This document shows positions 18,127-25,834 of a DNA stretch of 39,732 nucleotides, one piece after another (position 1 is the first letter of the stretch; every line of letters starts with the position of its first letter). Made by a program: the position numbers and the translations under genes. The stretch spans positions 1 through 39,732 of the forward strand of contig JAFRFD010000002.1 in assembly GCA_017434525.1 (NCBI GenBank), in the 5' to 3' direction. Under the pieces are notes generated by a model. That model searched no databases and was not told the DNA's origin. It saw nothing but the letters and a program-made list of their open reading frames with translations. The DNA comes from Methanobrevibacter sp. GTDB lineage: Archaea; Methanobacteriota; Methanobacteria; Methanobacteriales; Methanobacteriaceae.

Positions 18127-18687
18127 ATGAACATTAAACAAGATGCAATACCAAATGTCGTTAGAGAAAAAATAAAAGAAGTGGAAGAAAAAAACAACAT
18201 AAAGCTTTCAACAATACAAAAAATACTATGTTCAATAGAAGGACCTATCCTTACAATTTTAGACGTATTATACGGTGATGTCAACCTATTCGTATTAGAC
18301 CAACACATGGAACAAGCGAATGAGTTTATTGCCGGAAAACTTGAAATAAATGAGGGGGATGAAGTAGATTTAAGGGAAGTCATCGTGCATAAATATGGCC
18401 GCCCACTTGCTTATGGATTATCATACATCCCAAAGGACAGATGCAGCAATACCATTATTGAAAAGTTGCTTAAGGAAGACAAAACAACAGGCAGAATACT
18501 ATTAGAGCATGAAATCGAAACAATAACAAAAATAAATGACATCACTATTGAGGAACCTACAGCAAAACTCCAAAACCTATTCCATGCCAGCGAAAAGATG
18601 ATAGTGCGTGAATATAGCGTAATACACAAGAAAAATGTGGTTATCTGGTCTAAAGAGATATATCCTTTAAGTCACTTTAAGGAGTAG
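18127..18687 (+). CDS. Chorismate-pyruvate-lyase-like protein (DUF98), copy 2
   Basis: This 186-aa paralogue has ILDVLYGDVNLFVLDQHMEQ, then REVIVHKYGRPLAYGLSYIP and KDRCSN, a TGRILLEHEIET loop and SKEIYPLSHF at the end. The putative ligand-binding Arg and Glu are both present, so there is no sign of decay. It has the strongest ribosome site of the three (CGGAGGTCAAA before the ATG). The gap to copy 1 is 13 bp and to copy 3 is 8 bp. Whether it is a chorismate lyase or a diverged ligand-binding relative (the UTRA fold is shared) cannot be told from sequence. Confidence 0.75.
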   Translation: MNIKQDAIPNVVREKIKEVEEKNNIKLSTIQKILCSIEGPILTILDVLYGDVNLFVLDQHMEQANEFIAGKLEINEGDEVDLREVIVHKYGRPLAYGLSYIPKDRCSNTIIEKLLKEDKTTGRILLEHEIETITKINDITIEEPTAKLQNLFHASEKMIVREYSVIHKKNVVIWSKEIYPLSHFKE

Positions 18688-18695
18688 GTGTTCAA

Positions 18696-19256
18696 ATGAT
18701 TTCTGAAGGAACAATAATTGAAAATCAGATTCGTGGAAAAATTAAAGAATTAGAGGAACGGTACGGCATAGAACTCTCGACTACCCAAAAAATATTATTA
18801 TCCATTAGGGAACCAATTACAATAATCTTAGATGTTCTATATGGGGAAGTAAACCTATTCATGTTAGGTCAACATGTTGAAGAAGCCAATGCAGATATTG
18901 CAAAGTTGCTTGACCTGAATGAAGGTGAAAAGGTTGATTATAGGGAAGTAATTGTGCATAAACATGGCCGTCCGTTAGTTTATGCTCTTTCTTATGTTCC
19001 AATATCCAGATGCAGCGAAAAAGTCATTAATGATTTATGCAAAGAAAAGTTGACAACAGGAAACATTATAGAAAAATACAATGTTGAAACTCTAAGGAGA
19101 ATTAACAACATTTCCATTGAAGAGCCAACTCCCCAACTTCAGGAATTATTCAAAACAGATGAAAACATGCTAACCAGAGAATATGTAATGGTGCAACATG
19201 GAAAAATAAAGATATGGACAAAAGAAGCATATCCTCTAAGTTACTTCAGAGAATAG
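18696..19256 (+). CDS. Chorismate-pyruvate-lyase-like protein (DUF98), copy 3
   Basis: This 186-aa paralogue has ILDVLYGEVNLFMLGQHVEE, REVIVHKHGRPLVYALSYVP with RCSEK, and TKEAYPLSYF at the C-terminus. GQH replaces the DQH of the other two copies. An N-terminal helix (IRGKIKELEERYGIELSTTQ) is shared with copy 2. A GGAGTAGGTG site precedes the ATG. The fen start codon follows after 9 bp, so all three copies and fen are very probably co-transcribed. Confidence 0.75.
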   Translation: MISEGTIIENQIRGKIKELEERYGIELSTTQKILLSIREPITIILDVLYGEVNLFMLGQHVEEANADIAKLLDLNEGEKVDYREVIVHKHGRPLVYALSYVPISRCSEKVINDLCKEKLTTGNIIEKYNVETLRRINNISIEEPTPQLQELFKTDENMLTREYVMVQHGKIKIWTKEAYPLSYFRE

Positions 19257-19265
19257 GTGTTAAAA

Positions 19266-20249
19266 ATGGGTGTTAAACTTAAAGACATTGTCGAACCTAA
19301 AAAAATTGATTTCAAATACCTTGAAGGGAGAGCAGTATCAATAGATGCATTCAATACCCTTTATCAATTCTTATCCACAATCAGGCAAAGAGATGGAAGG
19401 CCATTAACTGATGAAAACGGAAATATAACTTCCCATTTAAGTGGAATTTTATATAGAAATTCATCAATGGTTGAAAAAGACATTAAGCCAATTTATGTTT
19501 TTGACGGCAAATCTTCAGAACTCAAAAGTGACACTCAAGCTAAAAGAAGAGAAGTAAGAGATGAGGCAGAAAAAATCTATAAGGATGCGCTAGCTAAAGG
19601 AGACACTGAAAAAGCACGCAAGTTTGCAATGAGATCAAGCAAACTATCACCTGGAATAATCGAATCCTCAAAAAAACTATTGACCTTGATGGGAATACCA
19701 TATGTTGAAGCAAAAGGAGAAGGTGAAGCCCAGGCAGCCTATCTTGTAGCTAATGGAGATGCATATGCTGTTGCATCACAGGATTACGATTGCTTGTTGT
19801 TTGGAGCAAAAAGAGTTGTAAGAAACCTGGCCGTTAATTCCAACCTAGGAAATCTTGAATTTTATGAATTGAATAAAGTCTTAAGCGAATTGGACGTTAC
19901 AAGAGAAGAGCTAATAGATATGGGAATACTTATTGGAACCGATTTCTGTGAAGGCCTGAAAGGAATAGGTGCAAAAACCGCACTTAAATTAGCTCATAAA
20001 GGACAACTCAAAGAAAAGCTAGCCGAACTTCAAAAAGAATCCTCACACGACTTGGAGGAAGTAAGGCAACTATTTTTAAATCATGACGTAAATACCGATT
20101 ACAAAATCAAGTGGGAAAAACCAAAACAGGAAAAAATAATAGAATTCCTATGCTATGAACATGGTTTTTCCGAAGATCGTATCGTTAAGGCATCAGACAA
20201 GCTTAAAAACTTAAGTTCAACACAAGGAAGTTTGGATGCCTGGTTTTAG
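19266..20249 (+). CDS. fen: Flap endonuclease 1
   Basis: FEN1 removes 5' flaps during Okazaki-fragment maturation and repair. I chose the ATG at 19266 (MGVKLKD) over the GTG at 19257 because the family starts Met-Gly and the Gly contributes to the active site; AGGTG lies just upstream. The 327-aa product has the N and I nuclease regions with the metal-binding acids (SIDAFNTLYQF, YVFDGK, AKGEGEAQAAYL, SQDYDCLLFGA, GTDFCEGLKGIGAKTA, the last also a helix-two-turn-helix). The C-terminus QGSLDAWF is a PCNA-interaction box. It is the last gene of the aks-DUF98 operon. Confidence 0.95.
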   Translation: MGVKLKDIVEPKKIDFKYLEGRAVSIDAFNTLYQFLSTIRQRDGRPLTDENGNITSHLSGILYRNSSMVEKDIKPIYVFDGKSSELKSDTQAKRREVRDEAEKIYKDALAKGDTEKARKFAMRSSKLSPGIIESSKKLLTLMGIPYVEAKGEGEAQAAYLVANGDAYAVASQDYDCLLFGAKRVVRNLAVNSNLGNLEFYELNKVLSELDVTREELIDMGILIGTDFCEGLKGIGAKTALKLAHKGQLKEKLAELQKESSHDLEEVRQLFLNHDVNTDYKIKWEKPKQEKIIEFLCYEHGFSEDRIVKASDKLKNLSSTQGSLDAWF

Positions 20250-20581
20250 AATATTATTTATTTATTAAAAAATATAATATTAATCGGATTCAATTATTGA
20301 AGATAAAATGCAATCTACCACCACACACCCGATTGCAAAACACGTTTTAAATGGCAAGCGTAATGGATGCGTGAAGCTGTTTATAGGATATTTTCAATAA
20401 AGCTTAATGAATCCCGATATTGATGGTTTCTCACCACCTTTAACCCGGAAGCCATCGATGTCTTTAAAATTAAAAGAAAATACTTTTTTTAATCACATGA
20501 AAGTAAATCAAACCTGTTTACATCAAAATTTTCAATTAAAAAAAAATATGAAAACCTGTCAATTTCATGATGAATATATAA
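20250..20581. other. 332-bp gene-free region between convergent fen and DUF2119
   Basis: The first 30 bp hold an AT-only inverted repeat (AATATTAT ... ATAATATT) that may help end fen transcription. The middle (20305-20465) is clearly less AT-rich than other spacers and holds a perfect 7-bp stem TGCAATC/GATTGCA with a 15-base loop (20309-20337). A 30-codon plus-strand frame (20308-20400, MQSTTTHPIAKHVLNGKRNG...) and a 74-codon frame at 20407 have no ribosome site and no recognised family. It may be a small RNA or the remains of a lost gene. Confidence 0.45.
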
Positions 20582-21232
20582 TCAATATGGTGGGAAATCC
20601 TTTCCAAAGACCTTTTCTGCATATTTCATAGCCCATTCAACTTGAGGAGCATAATCAATTAGCATTTGACTTTCAAAATGATTTCTAGATGGAGATTTTA
20701 AAATAAGCTTTAATAGTTTCTCATAAGTTTCAATAGCCAATTTTTTATCGAAATCATATTGTTCTATGAGATCTGGAGTTAATTTTTCAAAGCAAGGAAA
20801 TTCCAAGGTTTTGCATACGGTTTCTGTTGAAAAATAAGTCATTCTAATTAAAGGAGAAACTGAAGACACCAAAACATGATTTCCTAGTTTTATCAATGGA
20901 GGAATTCCTGTTTTTTTATAACGATCCATTGAAGTTAGCTTATCATAGTTCTTAAGATTATAACAGTGAAGCTCAGTATAGAAATCCGGTTCGAAATATT
21001 CAATCAAATTTAGAATCTTTTGACCAATATATGATTCATAATACTCCTTTTTGATTGTGGAAATATATGGAGTTTTATCAAAATTATAAAAATAGAATTG
21101 TCCGGGTGACAAATCTTCAATTTTAATTCTTTCAAGAAACTTTATTGAAGTTGCACCCTCATTTCCATGAACCCCACCAACAAATAATTTTGTAGGGCCT
21201 TCACCATTGTCAATGTATCTAAAATAGGACAT
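20582..21232 (-). CDS. DUF2119 protein, zinc-carboxypeptidase-like fold
   Basis: The 216-aa protein (SYFRYIDNGEGPTKLFVGGV start) contains GGVHGNEGATS and, later, YTELHCYN. HGNE followed by a distant E-L-H resembles the zinc ligands H-x-x-E...H of M14-type peptidases and succinylglutamate desuccinylases, and fits the methanogen family DUF2119 (COG4073). No enzymatic role is established to my knowledge. It follows ahcY by 21 bp on the same strand, without a clear Shine-Dalgarno sequence, suggesting a shared transcript. Confidence 0.75.
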   Translation of the reverse strand: MSYFRYIDNGEGPTKLFVGGVHGNEGATSIKFLERIKIEDLSPGQFYFYNFDKTPYISTIKKEYYESYIGQKILNLIEYFEPDFYTELHCYNLKNYDKLTSMDRYKKTGIPPLIKLGNHVLVSSVSPLIRMTYFSTETVCKTLEFPCFEKLTPDLIEQYDFDKKLAIETYEKLLKLILKSPSRNHFESQMLIDYAPQVEWAMKYAEKVFGKDFPPY

Positions 21233-21253
21233 AAAAATAAAATTAGAAGGAAT

Positions 21254-22504
21254 TTATGTTCCTTCTTGCCAGTTTGCCATGTAAGCTTTTTGTTTGTCTG
21301 TTAGAGAGTCGATTTCAATACCCATAGCCTCTAATTTCATGCTTGCTACATTGTAGTCGATTTCATCAGGTGCTTTGGTTACGCCAACAGGCAGGTCATT
21401 TTCCAGGATGTGTTTTGCAGATAATGCTTGAACTGCGAAACTCATGTCCATGATTTCTGCAGGGTGTCCTTGTCCACGTGCAGCGGATAAGTTTACTAAA
21501 CGACCATCAGCTAAAAGATAAATCTTACGACCATCTTTGGTGGTGAACTCTTCAATACTTTCCCTTACCTCTTTTACCTCGGTTGAGATTGCTTCGAGGT
21601 CTGGTCTGTTGATTTCCACATTGAAGTGTCCGGAGTTTGCAAGCATACATCCGTCTTTCATGTATTTGAAGTCATCACCACAGATGATGTCTGCATTACC
21701 TGTTACTGTGATAATCAAGTCCGCTTGTTTTACTGCTTCACGGATTGTCATGACACGGTATCCGTCCATTCTTGCTTCGAGTGCTCTGATTGGATCTACT
21801 TCTGTGACGATGACATCTGCGCCGAGACCTGCTGCTCTGAGTGCTAGTCCTCTTCCGCACCATCCGTATCCGCATACGACTACGGTTTTTCCTGCGATTA
21901 CCATGTTGGTTGTTCCCATGATTGCGTCGAAGCTTGATTGTCCTGTTCCGTATCTGTTGTCGAATAGGTATTTGGTGTATGCGTCGTTTACTGCGATTAC
22001 TGGGAATTTTAATGCACCGTCAGCATGCATTGCCTGTAGCCTGTGCACACCGGTTGTGGTTTCTTCACAAGCACCCTTAATATGGGACAATAATTCTTTT
22101 CTTTCGTTGTGGAGCACCATTATCATGTCTGCACCGTCATCGATGATTATGTCCGGCTTGTGGTCAAGTACCATGTTGATTGTCTGGTAGTATTCTTCGT
22201 CGTCCTGTTCTCTCCAACCGTAAACGTTCAGACCTAGGTCTGCTGCTCCTGCAACTGCATCGTCATGTGTGGACAATGGGTTGCATCCAGTCATTGCGAC
22301 TTCAGCTCCACCAGCCATTAAAGTCAAACCCAAATTAATGGTTTTAGGCTCCAAATGTAAACAAGACCCAATAGTAATTCCTTTAAACGGCTGAGTTTCT
22401 TCATATTCTGCTTTAATGGATTCCAAAACAGGCATATGCTTTTGAACCCATTCAATTTTTCTAACACCTTCCGGTGCAAGTGACATATCTTTAACTTTAC
22501 TCAT
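21254..22504 (-). CDS. ahcY: S-adenosylhomocysteine (or S-inosylhomocysteine) hydrolase
   Basis: This enzyme removes the product inhibitor left by SAM-dependent methylation. The 416-aa protein shows MTGCNPLSTHDDAVAGA, NDAYTKYLFDNRYGTGQSSF, the NAD-binding GYGWCGRGLALRAAGLGADV and GHPAEIMDMSF. The C-terminus is short, like thermotoga/archaeal members and unlike the longer animal type. In methanogens the homologue from Methanocaldococcus was shown to prefer S-inosylhomocysteine, made by the deaminase DadD, so the same may hold here. Codon use is mosaic within the gene (see findings). The tRNA gene and its promoter lie upstream in the opposite direction. Confidence 0.93.
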   Translation of the reverse strand: MSKVKDMSLAPEGVRKIEWVQKHMPVLESIKAEYEETQPFKGITIGSCLHLEPKTINLGLTLMAGGAEVAMTGCNPLSTHDDAVAGAADLGLNVYGWREQDDEEYYQTINMVLDHKPDIIIDDGADMIMVLHNERKELLSHIKGACEETTTGVHRLQAMHADGALKFPVIAVNDAYTKYLFDNRYGTGQSSFDAIMGTTNMVIAGKTVVVCGYGWCGRGLALRAAGLGADVIVTEVDPIRALEARMDGYRVMTIREAVKQADLIITVTGNADIICGDDFKYMKDGCMLANSGHFNVEINRPDLEAISTEVKEVRESIEEFTTKDGRKIYLLADGRLVNLSAARGQGHPAEIMDMSFAVQALSAKHILENDLPVGVTKAPDEIDYNVASMKLEAMGIEIDSLTDKQKAYMANWQEGT

Positions 22505-22640
22505 AATATCATCAGCATAAAATCATTTAATAATATAATTATGAAATTAAAAGTTATTAAATATTTTGAAAAAACAGCGAAAAATACTAAAAAAACAAAA
22601 ACTTTAAATGTAATGATAAGAATAAATATATTTGTTAGAT

Positions 22641-22750
22641 GCCGGGGTGGCTCAGCTGGTTAGAGCGCACGGCTCATAGGGTAATAAAGCAGTGCTCTGA
22701 CTTATTCCTGGGATACCGTGAGATCGCGGGTTCGAATCCCGCCCCCGGCA
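22641..22750 (+). tRNA. tRNA-Met (CAT), elongator type, with intron
   Basis: The acceptor stem GCCGGGG (22641-22647) pairs with CCCCGGC (22743-22749), and A22750 is the discriminator base. The D stem GCTC/GAGC, the anticodon stem CACGG/CCGTG (22668-22672 and 22716-22720) and the T arm GCGGG-TTCGAAT-CCCGC are perfect. The anticodon is CAT at 22675-22677. The stem lacks the three G-C pairs of initiators and starts G1-C72, so this is elongator Met rather than initiator; a tRNA-Ile with modified C34 is less likely. A 36-nt intron interrupts it after position 37. The CCA end is not encoded. Confidence 0.95.
22679..22714 (+). other. Archaeal tRNA intron with bulge-helix-bulge splice site
   Basis: Removing these 36 bases restores a normal 7-base anticodon loop. 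The splice junctions form a canonical bulge-helix-bulge: central helix CTCA (22673-22676) with TGGG (22709-22712), 5' bulge TAG (22677-22679) and 3' bulge ATA (22713-22715), with cuts after the second base of each bulge. The intron arm pairs GG/CC and AATAA/TTATT. This is the substrate of the archaeal splicing endonuclease EndA. Confidence 0.92.
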
Positions 22751-22868
22751 TCCTATATCCCAGGAATTTCCATCTAAATACTATTTTTCAAAACTTATTT
22801 TCAAAACATAACAATTTTATAGTTTTATTAATTAATATATCCATGTTAAGCTAATTGAGGATATTGAA

Positions 22869-24035
22869 ATGTTATATAATGAACTTGGAAAAACTGGCCT
22901 GAAAGTTTCAAGACTCGGTTTTGGAACAATGAGACTTCCAACAATTAATTCTAATGATGAAATCAATACCGCTGAAGCATCTGAAATGCTTGAATACGGA
23001 ATTGAAAACGGAATAAATCTCATTGATACTGCCTATCCATACCACAGCAAAACTTTAGAGGGTAGCGGAAACAGTGAACGATTTGTCGGTGAATTTTTAG
23101 CTGAAAATAGCTATAGGGACGAAGTGTTGATCTCAACAAAATCCCCCTCATGGGCGATTGAAAGCGAAGAGGATTTTCAGATGTATCTTGATGAACAGCT
23201 CGAAAAGCTCCAAACCGACTATATTGACATCTACCTGCTTCATTCACTTACCGTTCCAGACTGGGAAAAAGTCAAGAAGTTCAATGTTTTGGACTTTTTA
23301 GATGACTGCCTAAGCTCAGGAGTCGTGAAACATGTCGGATTTTCATCACACATTGAAATAGACTATTTGATTGAAATCATCGATGAATATCCCAAATGGG
23401 AAGTTGCCTTGACCCAAATGAACTACTTTGATGAATACTACCAATCAGGCGTAATGGGCCTGGACTATCTGAAAGAGGTCAATATTGGAAGCATGATTAT
23501 GGAGCCATTAAGGGGAGGCAGGCTGGTCAACAATATCCCACAATCCGTTCAGAATATCTGGGACATGGCGGAAGTTAAGAGAACTCCTGTCGAATGGGCC
23601 CTGCAATATCTATGGAACAGAAATGATGTTGATTGCGTTTTAAGTGGTATGACAAGTCTTCAACAAGTTAAAGAAAATGTTGAAATAGCTTCAAAAGTTG
23701 ATGAAATCAGCGATTATGACCAGGAAATCATAAGGGAAGTTGCAAGAGAATATAGAGGATTTGTAGGAAATAAGTGCACCAGATGCGGTTATTGCATGCC
23801 TTGTCCTCATGGCGTGGACATCATTAACTGTCTCACAGAGTTTAACATTGCAAATATGTTGAATGACCCTAAAGCCAGCGCAATGCAATATTTCACACTG
23901 ATTGATGATGATTCAAGAGCCGACAGCTGTGTTGACTGTAAGGAATGCCTACCGTTTTGTACACAAATGTTAAATATTCCGGAAGAGCTTCAAAAAGTAT
24001 ACGAATACTTCGGTAGCGAATTTGATCATTTCTAA
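22869..24035 (+). CDS. Aldo/keto reductase with C-terminal ferredoxin domain
   Basis: The 388-aa protein has an aldo/keto reductase barrel (residues 1-285: LGKTGLKVSRLGFGTMRLPT, NLIDTAYPYHS with the catalytic Asp/Tyr, STKSPSW with the Lys, DIYLLHS, VLSGMTSLQQVKENV) followed by a cysteine-rich tail: CTRCGYCMPCPHGVDI and CVDCKECLPFCTQM. The tail has two CxxCxxCxxxC-type sets able to hold [4Fe-4S] clusters. This is the COG1453 type of predicted oxidoreductase, common in anaerobes; the substrate is unknown. GAGGATATTGAA precedes the ATG. It appears monocistronic. Confidence 0.9.
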   Translation: MLYNELGKTGLKVSRLGFGTMRLPTINSNDEINTAEASEMLEYGIENGINLIDTAYPYHSKTLEGSGNSERFVGEFLAENSYRDEVLISTKSPSWAIESEEDFQMYLDEQLEKLQTDYIDIYLLHSLTVPDWEKVKKFNVLDFLDDCLSSGVVKHVGFSSHIEIDYLIEIIDEYPKWEVALTQMNYFDEYYQSGVMGLDYLKEVNIGSMIMEPLRGGRLVNNIPQSVQNIWDMAEVKRTPVEWALQYLWNRNDVDCVLSGMTSLQQVKENVEIASKVDEISDYDQEIIREVAREYRGFVGNKCTRCGYCMPCPHGVDIINCLTEFNIANMLNDPKASAMQYFTLIDDDSRADSCVDCKECLPFCTQMLNIPEELQKVYEYFGSEFDHF

Positions 24036-24302
24036 TGTGACTACATTGTCTTTCAAGACAAAAACCAAGAAATGTCAAAACATTTTAGCAAAATTTTGAC
24101 CTTTGATTGTTTGGCATTGCATCATTTTCACTACCTCAAACTAAACAACAAAACAATTTTTTCTTTTATTATTATTCATGTTTAAACAAAATACGATTAA
24201 TTTTTAAAATTAATAGGTGAATATCTACTAAAAAAAATTAAATCTTATACATTAATATATGAAAAAACGCATAATAGATGTTAATTACTATTTTTTCAAA
24301 AC
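24036..24302. other. Spacer after aldo/keto reductase with inverted repeats
   Basis: Just after the stop codon, TTGTCTT-TC-AAGACAA (24046-24061) and then GTCAAAA...TTTTGAC (24074-24080 and 24094-24100) form two short inverted repeats. They may act as a transcript end or stabiliser. The rest is AT-rich with no gene-like frame; the glnA promoter follows. Confidence 0.4.
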
Positions 24303-24311
24303 TTTTATATA
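24303..24311 (+). promoter_or_regulatory. glnA TATA element
   Basis: TTTTATATA lies about 20 bp before the midpoint of the first NrpR-type operator. Transcription is expected to start near 24330-24336, leaving a leader of about 70 nt before the ATG at 24405. Confidence 0.65.
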
Positions 24312-24320
24312 CAATAATAA

Positions 24321-24334
24321 GGAAATATATTTCC
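24321..24334 (+). promoter_or_regulatory. NrpR-type operator 1 upstream of glnA
   Basis: GGAAATATATTTCC is a perfect 14-bp palindrome of the form GGAA-N6-TTCC, the operator known for the nitrogen regulator NrpR in Methanococcus maripaludis. It lies at or just before the expected glnA start site, where a bound repressor would block RNA polymerase. nrpR itself is the next gene after glnA. Confidence 0.88.
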
Positions 24335-24340
24335 AAGTTA

Positions 24341-24354
24341 GGAAGACATATTCC
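24341..24354 (+). promoter_or_regulatory. NrpR-type operator 2 upstream of glnA
   Basis: GGAAGACATATTCC is a second GGAA-N6-TTCC element, 20 bp centre-to-centre from the first, so roughly two helical turns away on the same face of DNA. Two spaced operators are known at the nif promoter of Methanococcus maripaludis, where the second gives graded repression; that comparison is from memory of the literature. Confidence 0.85.
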
Positions 24355-24404
24355 GACTATTTTTTAAAACTCAATATTATCAAAAAATATTGGAGCTTGA
24401 TTCT

Positions 24405-25760
24405 ATGAGCGATATTAGCGAAGAAAAAATGGAAAAAGTAATTGAACAAATGATAGAGGACAATATCAAATTCATCCGTTTACAATTTGTAGACATTAAC
24501 GGAACTGTAAAAAATATTGTTATTCCATTCAATAAAGAAGATATGGAAGATTTATTTAACGAAGGAATGTTATTCGACGGATCATCAATAGCAGGATTCG
24601 TTGGAATAAATGAAAGTGACCTTGTTTTAAAACCGGACATTAACACTTATTCAAGATTATCATGGAGACCTGAAGAATCCGCCGTATGTAGGTTCATCTG
24701 TGATGTGTGGACTCCAGAGCATGAACCATTCGTAGGCGATCCAAGAAGTGTGCTTAAAAAATCCTTAGCAAAAATCGCAAAAATGGGATTGAAATACAAC
24801 ATCGGTCCGGAACCTGAATTCTTTATCGTGGACATTGACGAAAACGGATACCCGATGCCATACGATGAAGCGGGTTACTTTGATGTGGAACCATTAGACA
24901 AAGGCCCTGATTTCAGAAGAGAATTAACCTTAAACCTTGAAGAATTGGACTTTGAAGTTGAAGCGTCCCACCACGAAGTAGCACCGGGCCAAAATGAAAT
25001 TGCATTCAAATTTAAGGATGCACTCAAAACCGCAGATGCAGTAATCACATTCAAACAAGCTATCAAGGCTATTGTAGACAATATGGCAACCTTTGACCAA
25101 TTAGATTACAGGGTAACATTCATGCCAAAACCATTCTTTGGAGTGAACGGTAGTGGTATGCACTGTCACCAATCCATATTTAAAGGAGACAAAAACCTAT
25201 TTTCAGACCCTGATTCAGAAACCGGCCTTTCAAAAGATGCTCTTCACTTTATGGGAGGATTATTAAAACACGCTCCCGCAGTAACTGCAATCACCAACCC
25301 AATCGTGAACTCTTACAAACGTTTAGTTCCAGGTTATGAAGCTCCAGTATACAGAGCATACGGTCTTAAAAACAGGTCCGCTTTAATTAGAGTTCCTGCA
25401 GCTCGTGGAAAAGCTACACGTATCGAATACAGATCACCAGACCCTGCATGTAACCCATACCTGGCATTTGCTGTAATGCTGGAAGCAGGTATCGACGGTA
25501 TCCAAAACAAAATTGATCCGGGAGAACCAATTGAAGCAGACATTTACAGCATGAGTGAAGAAGAAAGGGAAGCGATGGGCATTAAAGTTTTACCATCAAG
25601 TTTATGGGAAGCTTACCATTCCCTTGAAGAAGACCCTCTCATTTTAGGAGCTTTAGGTGACCATATTAGCCAAAAATTCTTAGAGCTCAAATATCAAGAA
25701 TGGGACGAATACCGTGTTCAAGTATTTGGATACGAACAAAGGAAATATTTAGATATCTAA
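24405..25760 (+). CDS. glnA: Glutamine synthetase, type I
   Basis: GlnA makes glutamine from glutamate, ammonia and ATP and is the main ammonia-assimilating enzyme. The 451-aa product has [71 protein letters not shown], and [20 protein letters not shown] chose the ATG at 24405, which follows GGAG, over the TTG at 24390. The gene is preceded by two NrpR-type operators and followed by a hairpin-type terminator and nrpR. I did not find the adenylylation-site Tyr segment of GSI-beta, which agrees with the archaeal GSI-alpha type regulated by other means. Confidence 0.97.
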   Translation: MSDISEEKMEKVIEQMIEDNIKFIRLQFVDINGTVKNIVIPFNKEDMEDLFNEGMLFDGSSIAGFVGINESDLVLKPDINTYSRLSWRPEESAVCRFICDVWTPEHEPFVGDPRSVLKKSLAKIAKMGLKYNIGPEPEFFIVDIDENGYPMPYDEAGYFDVEPLDKGPDFRRELTLNLEELDFEVEASHHEVAPGQNEIAFKFKDALKTADAVITFKQAIKAIVDNMATFDQLDYRVTFMPKPFFGVNGSGMHCHQSIFKGDKNLFSDPDSETGLSKDALHFMGGLLKHAPAVTAITNPIVNSYKRLVPGYEAPVYRAYGLKNRSALIRVPAARGKATRIEYRSPDPACNPYLAFAVMLEAGIDGIQNKIDPGEPIEADIYSMSEEEREAMGIKVLPSSLWEAYHSLEEDPLILGALGDHISQKFLELKYQEWDEYRVQVFGYEQRKYLDI

Positions 25761-25785
25761 ATCTAAATATTCTTTTTTATTTTAA
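25744..25785 (+). terminator. Hairpin plus T-run after glnA
   Basis: AATATTTAGAT (25744-25754) and ATCTAAATATT (25761-25771) form a perfect 11-bp stem with a 6-base loop that contains the glnA stop codon. It is followed by CTTTTTTATTTT. This would uncouple most glnA transcription from nrpR. Confidence 0.6.
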
Positions 25786-25834
25786 ATTTAATGATAAACA
25801 GTTATGATTAAATTTAAGGCAGGGGAGCTAATTC

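Noticed and set aside
20407..20631. 74-codon plus-strand frame after fen
   Set aside because: No ribosome site or family, and it runs antisense into DUF2119.
21537..22190. 217-codon plus-strand frame opposite ahcY
   Set aside because: Antisense shadow of a conserved enzyme; the open length is explained by the codon bias of ahcY in this stretch.
22639..22854. 71-codon plus-strand frame covering the tRNA
   Set aside because: The frame runs through the tRNA-Met gene and its intron and is not a protein gene.
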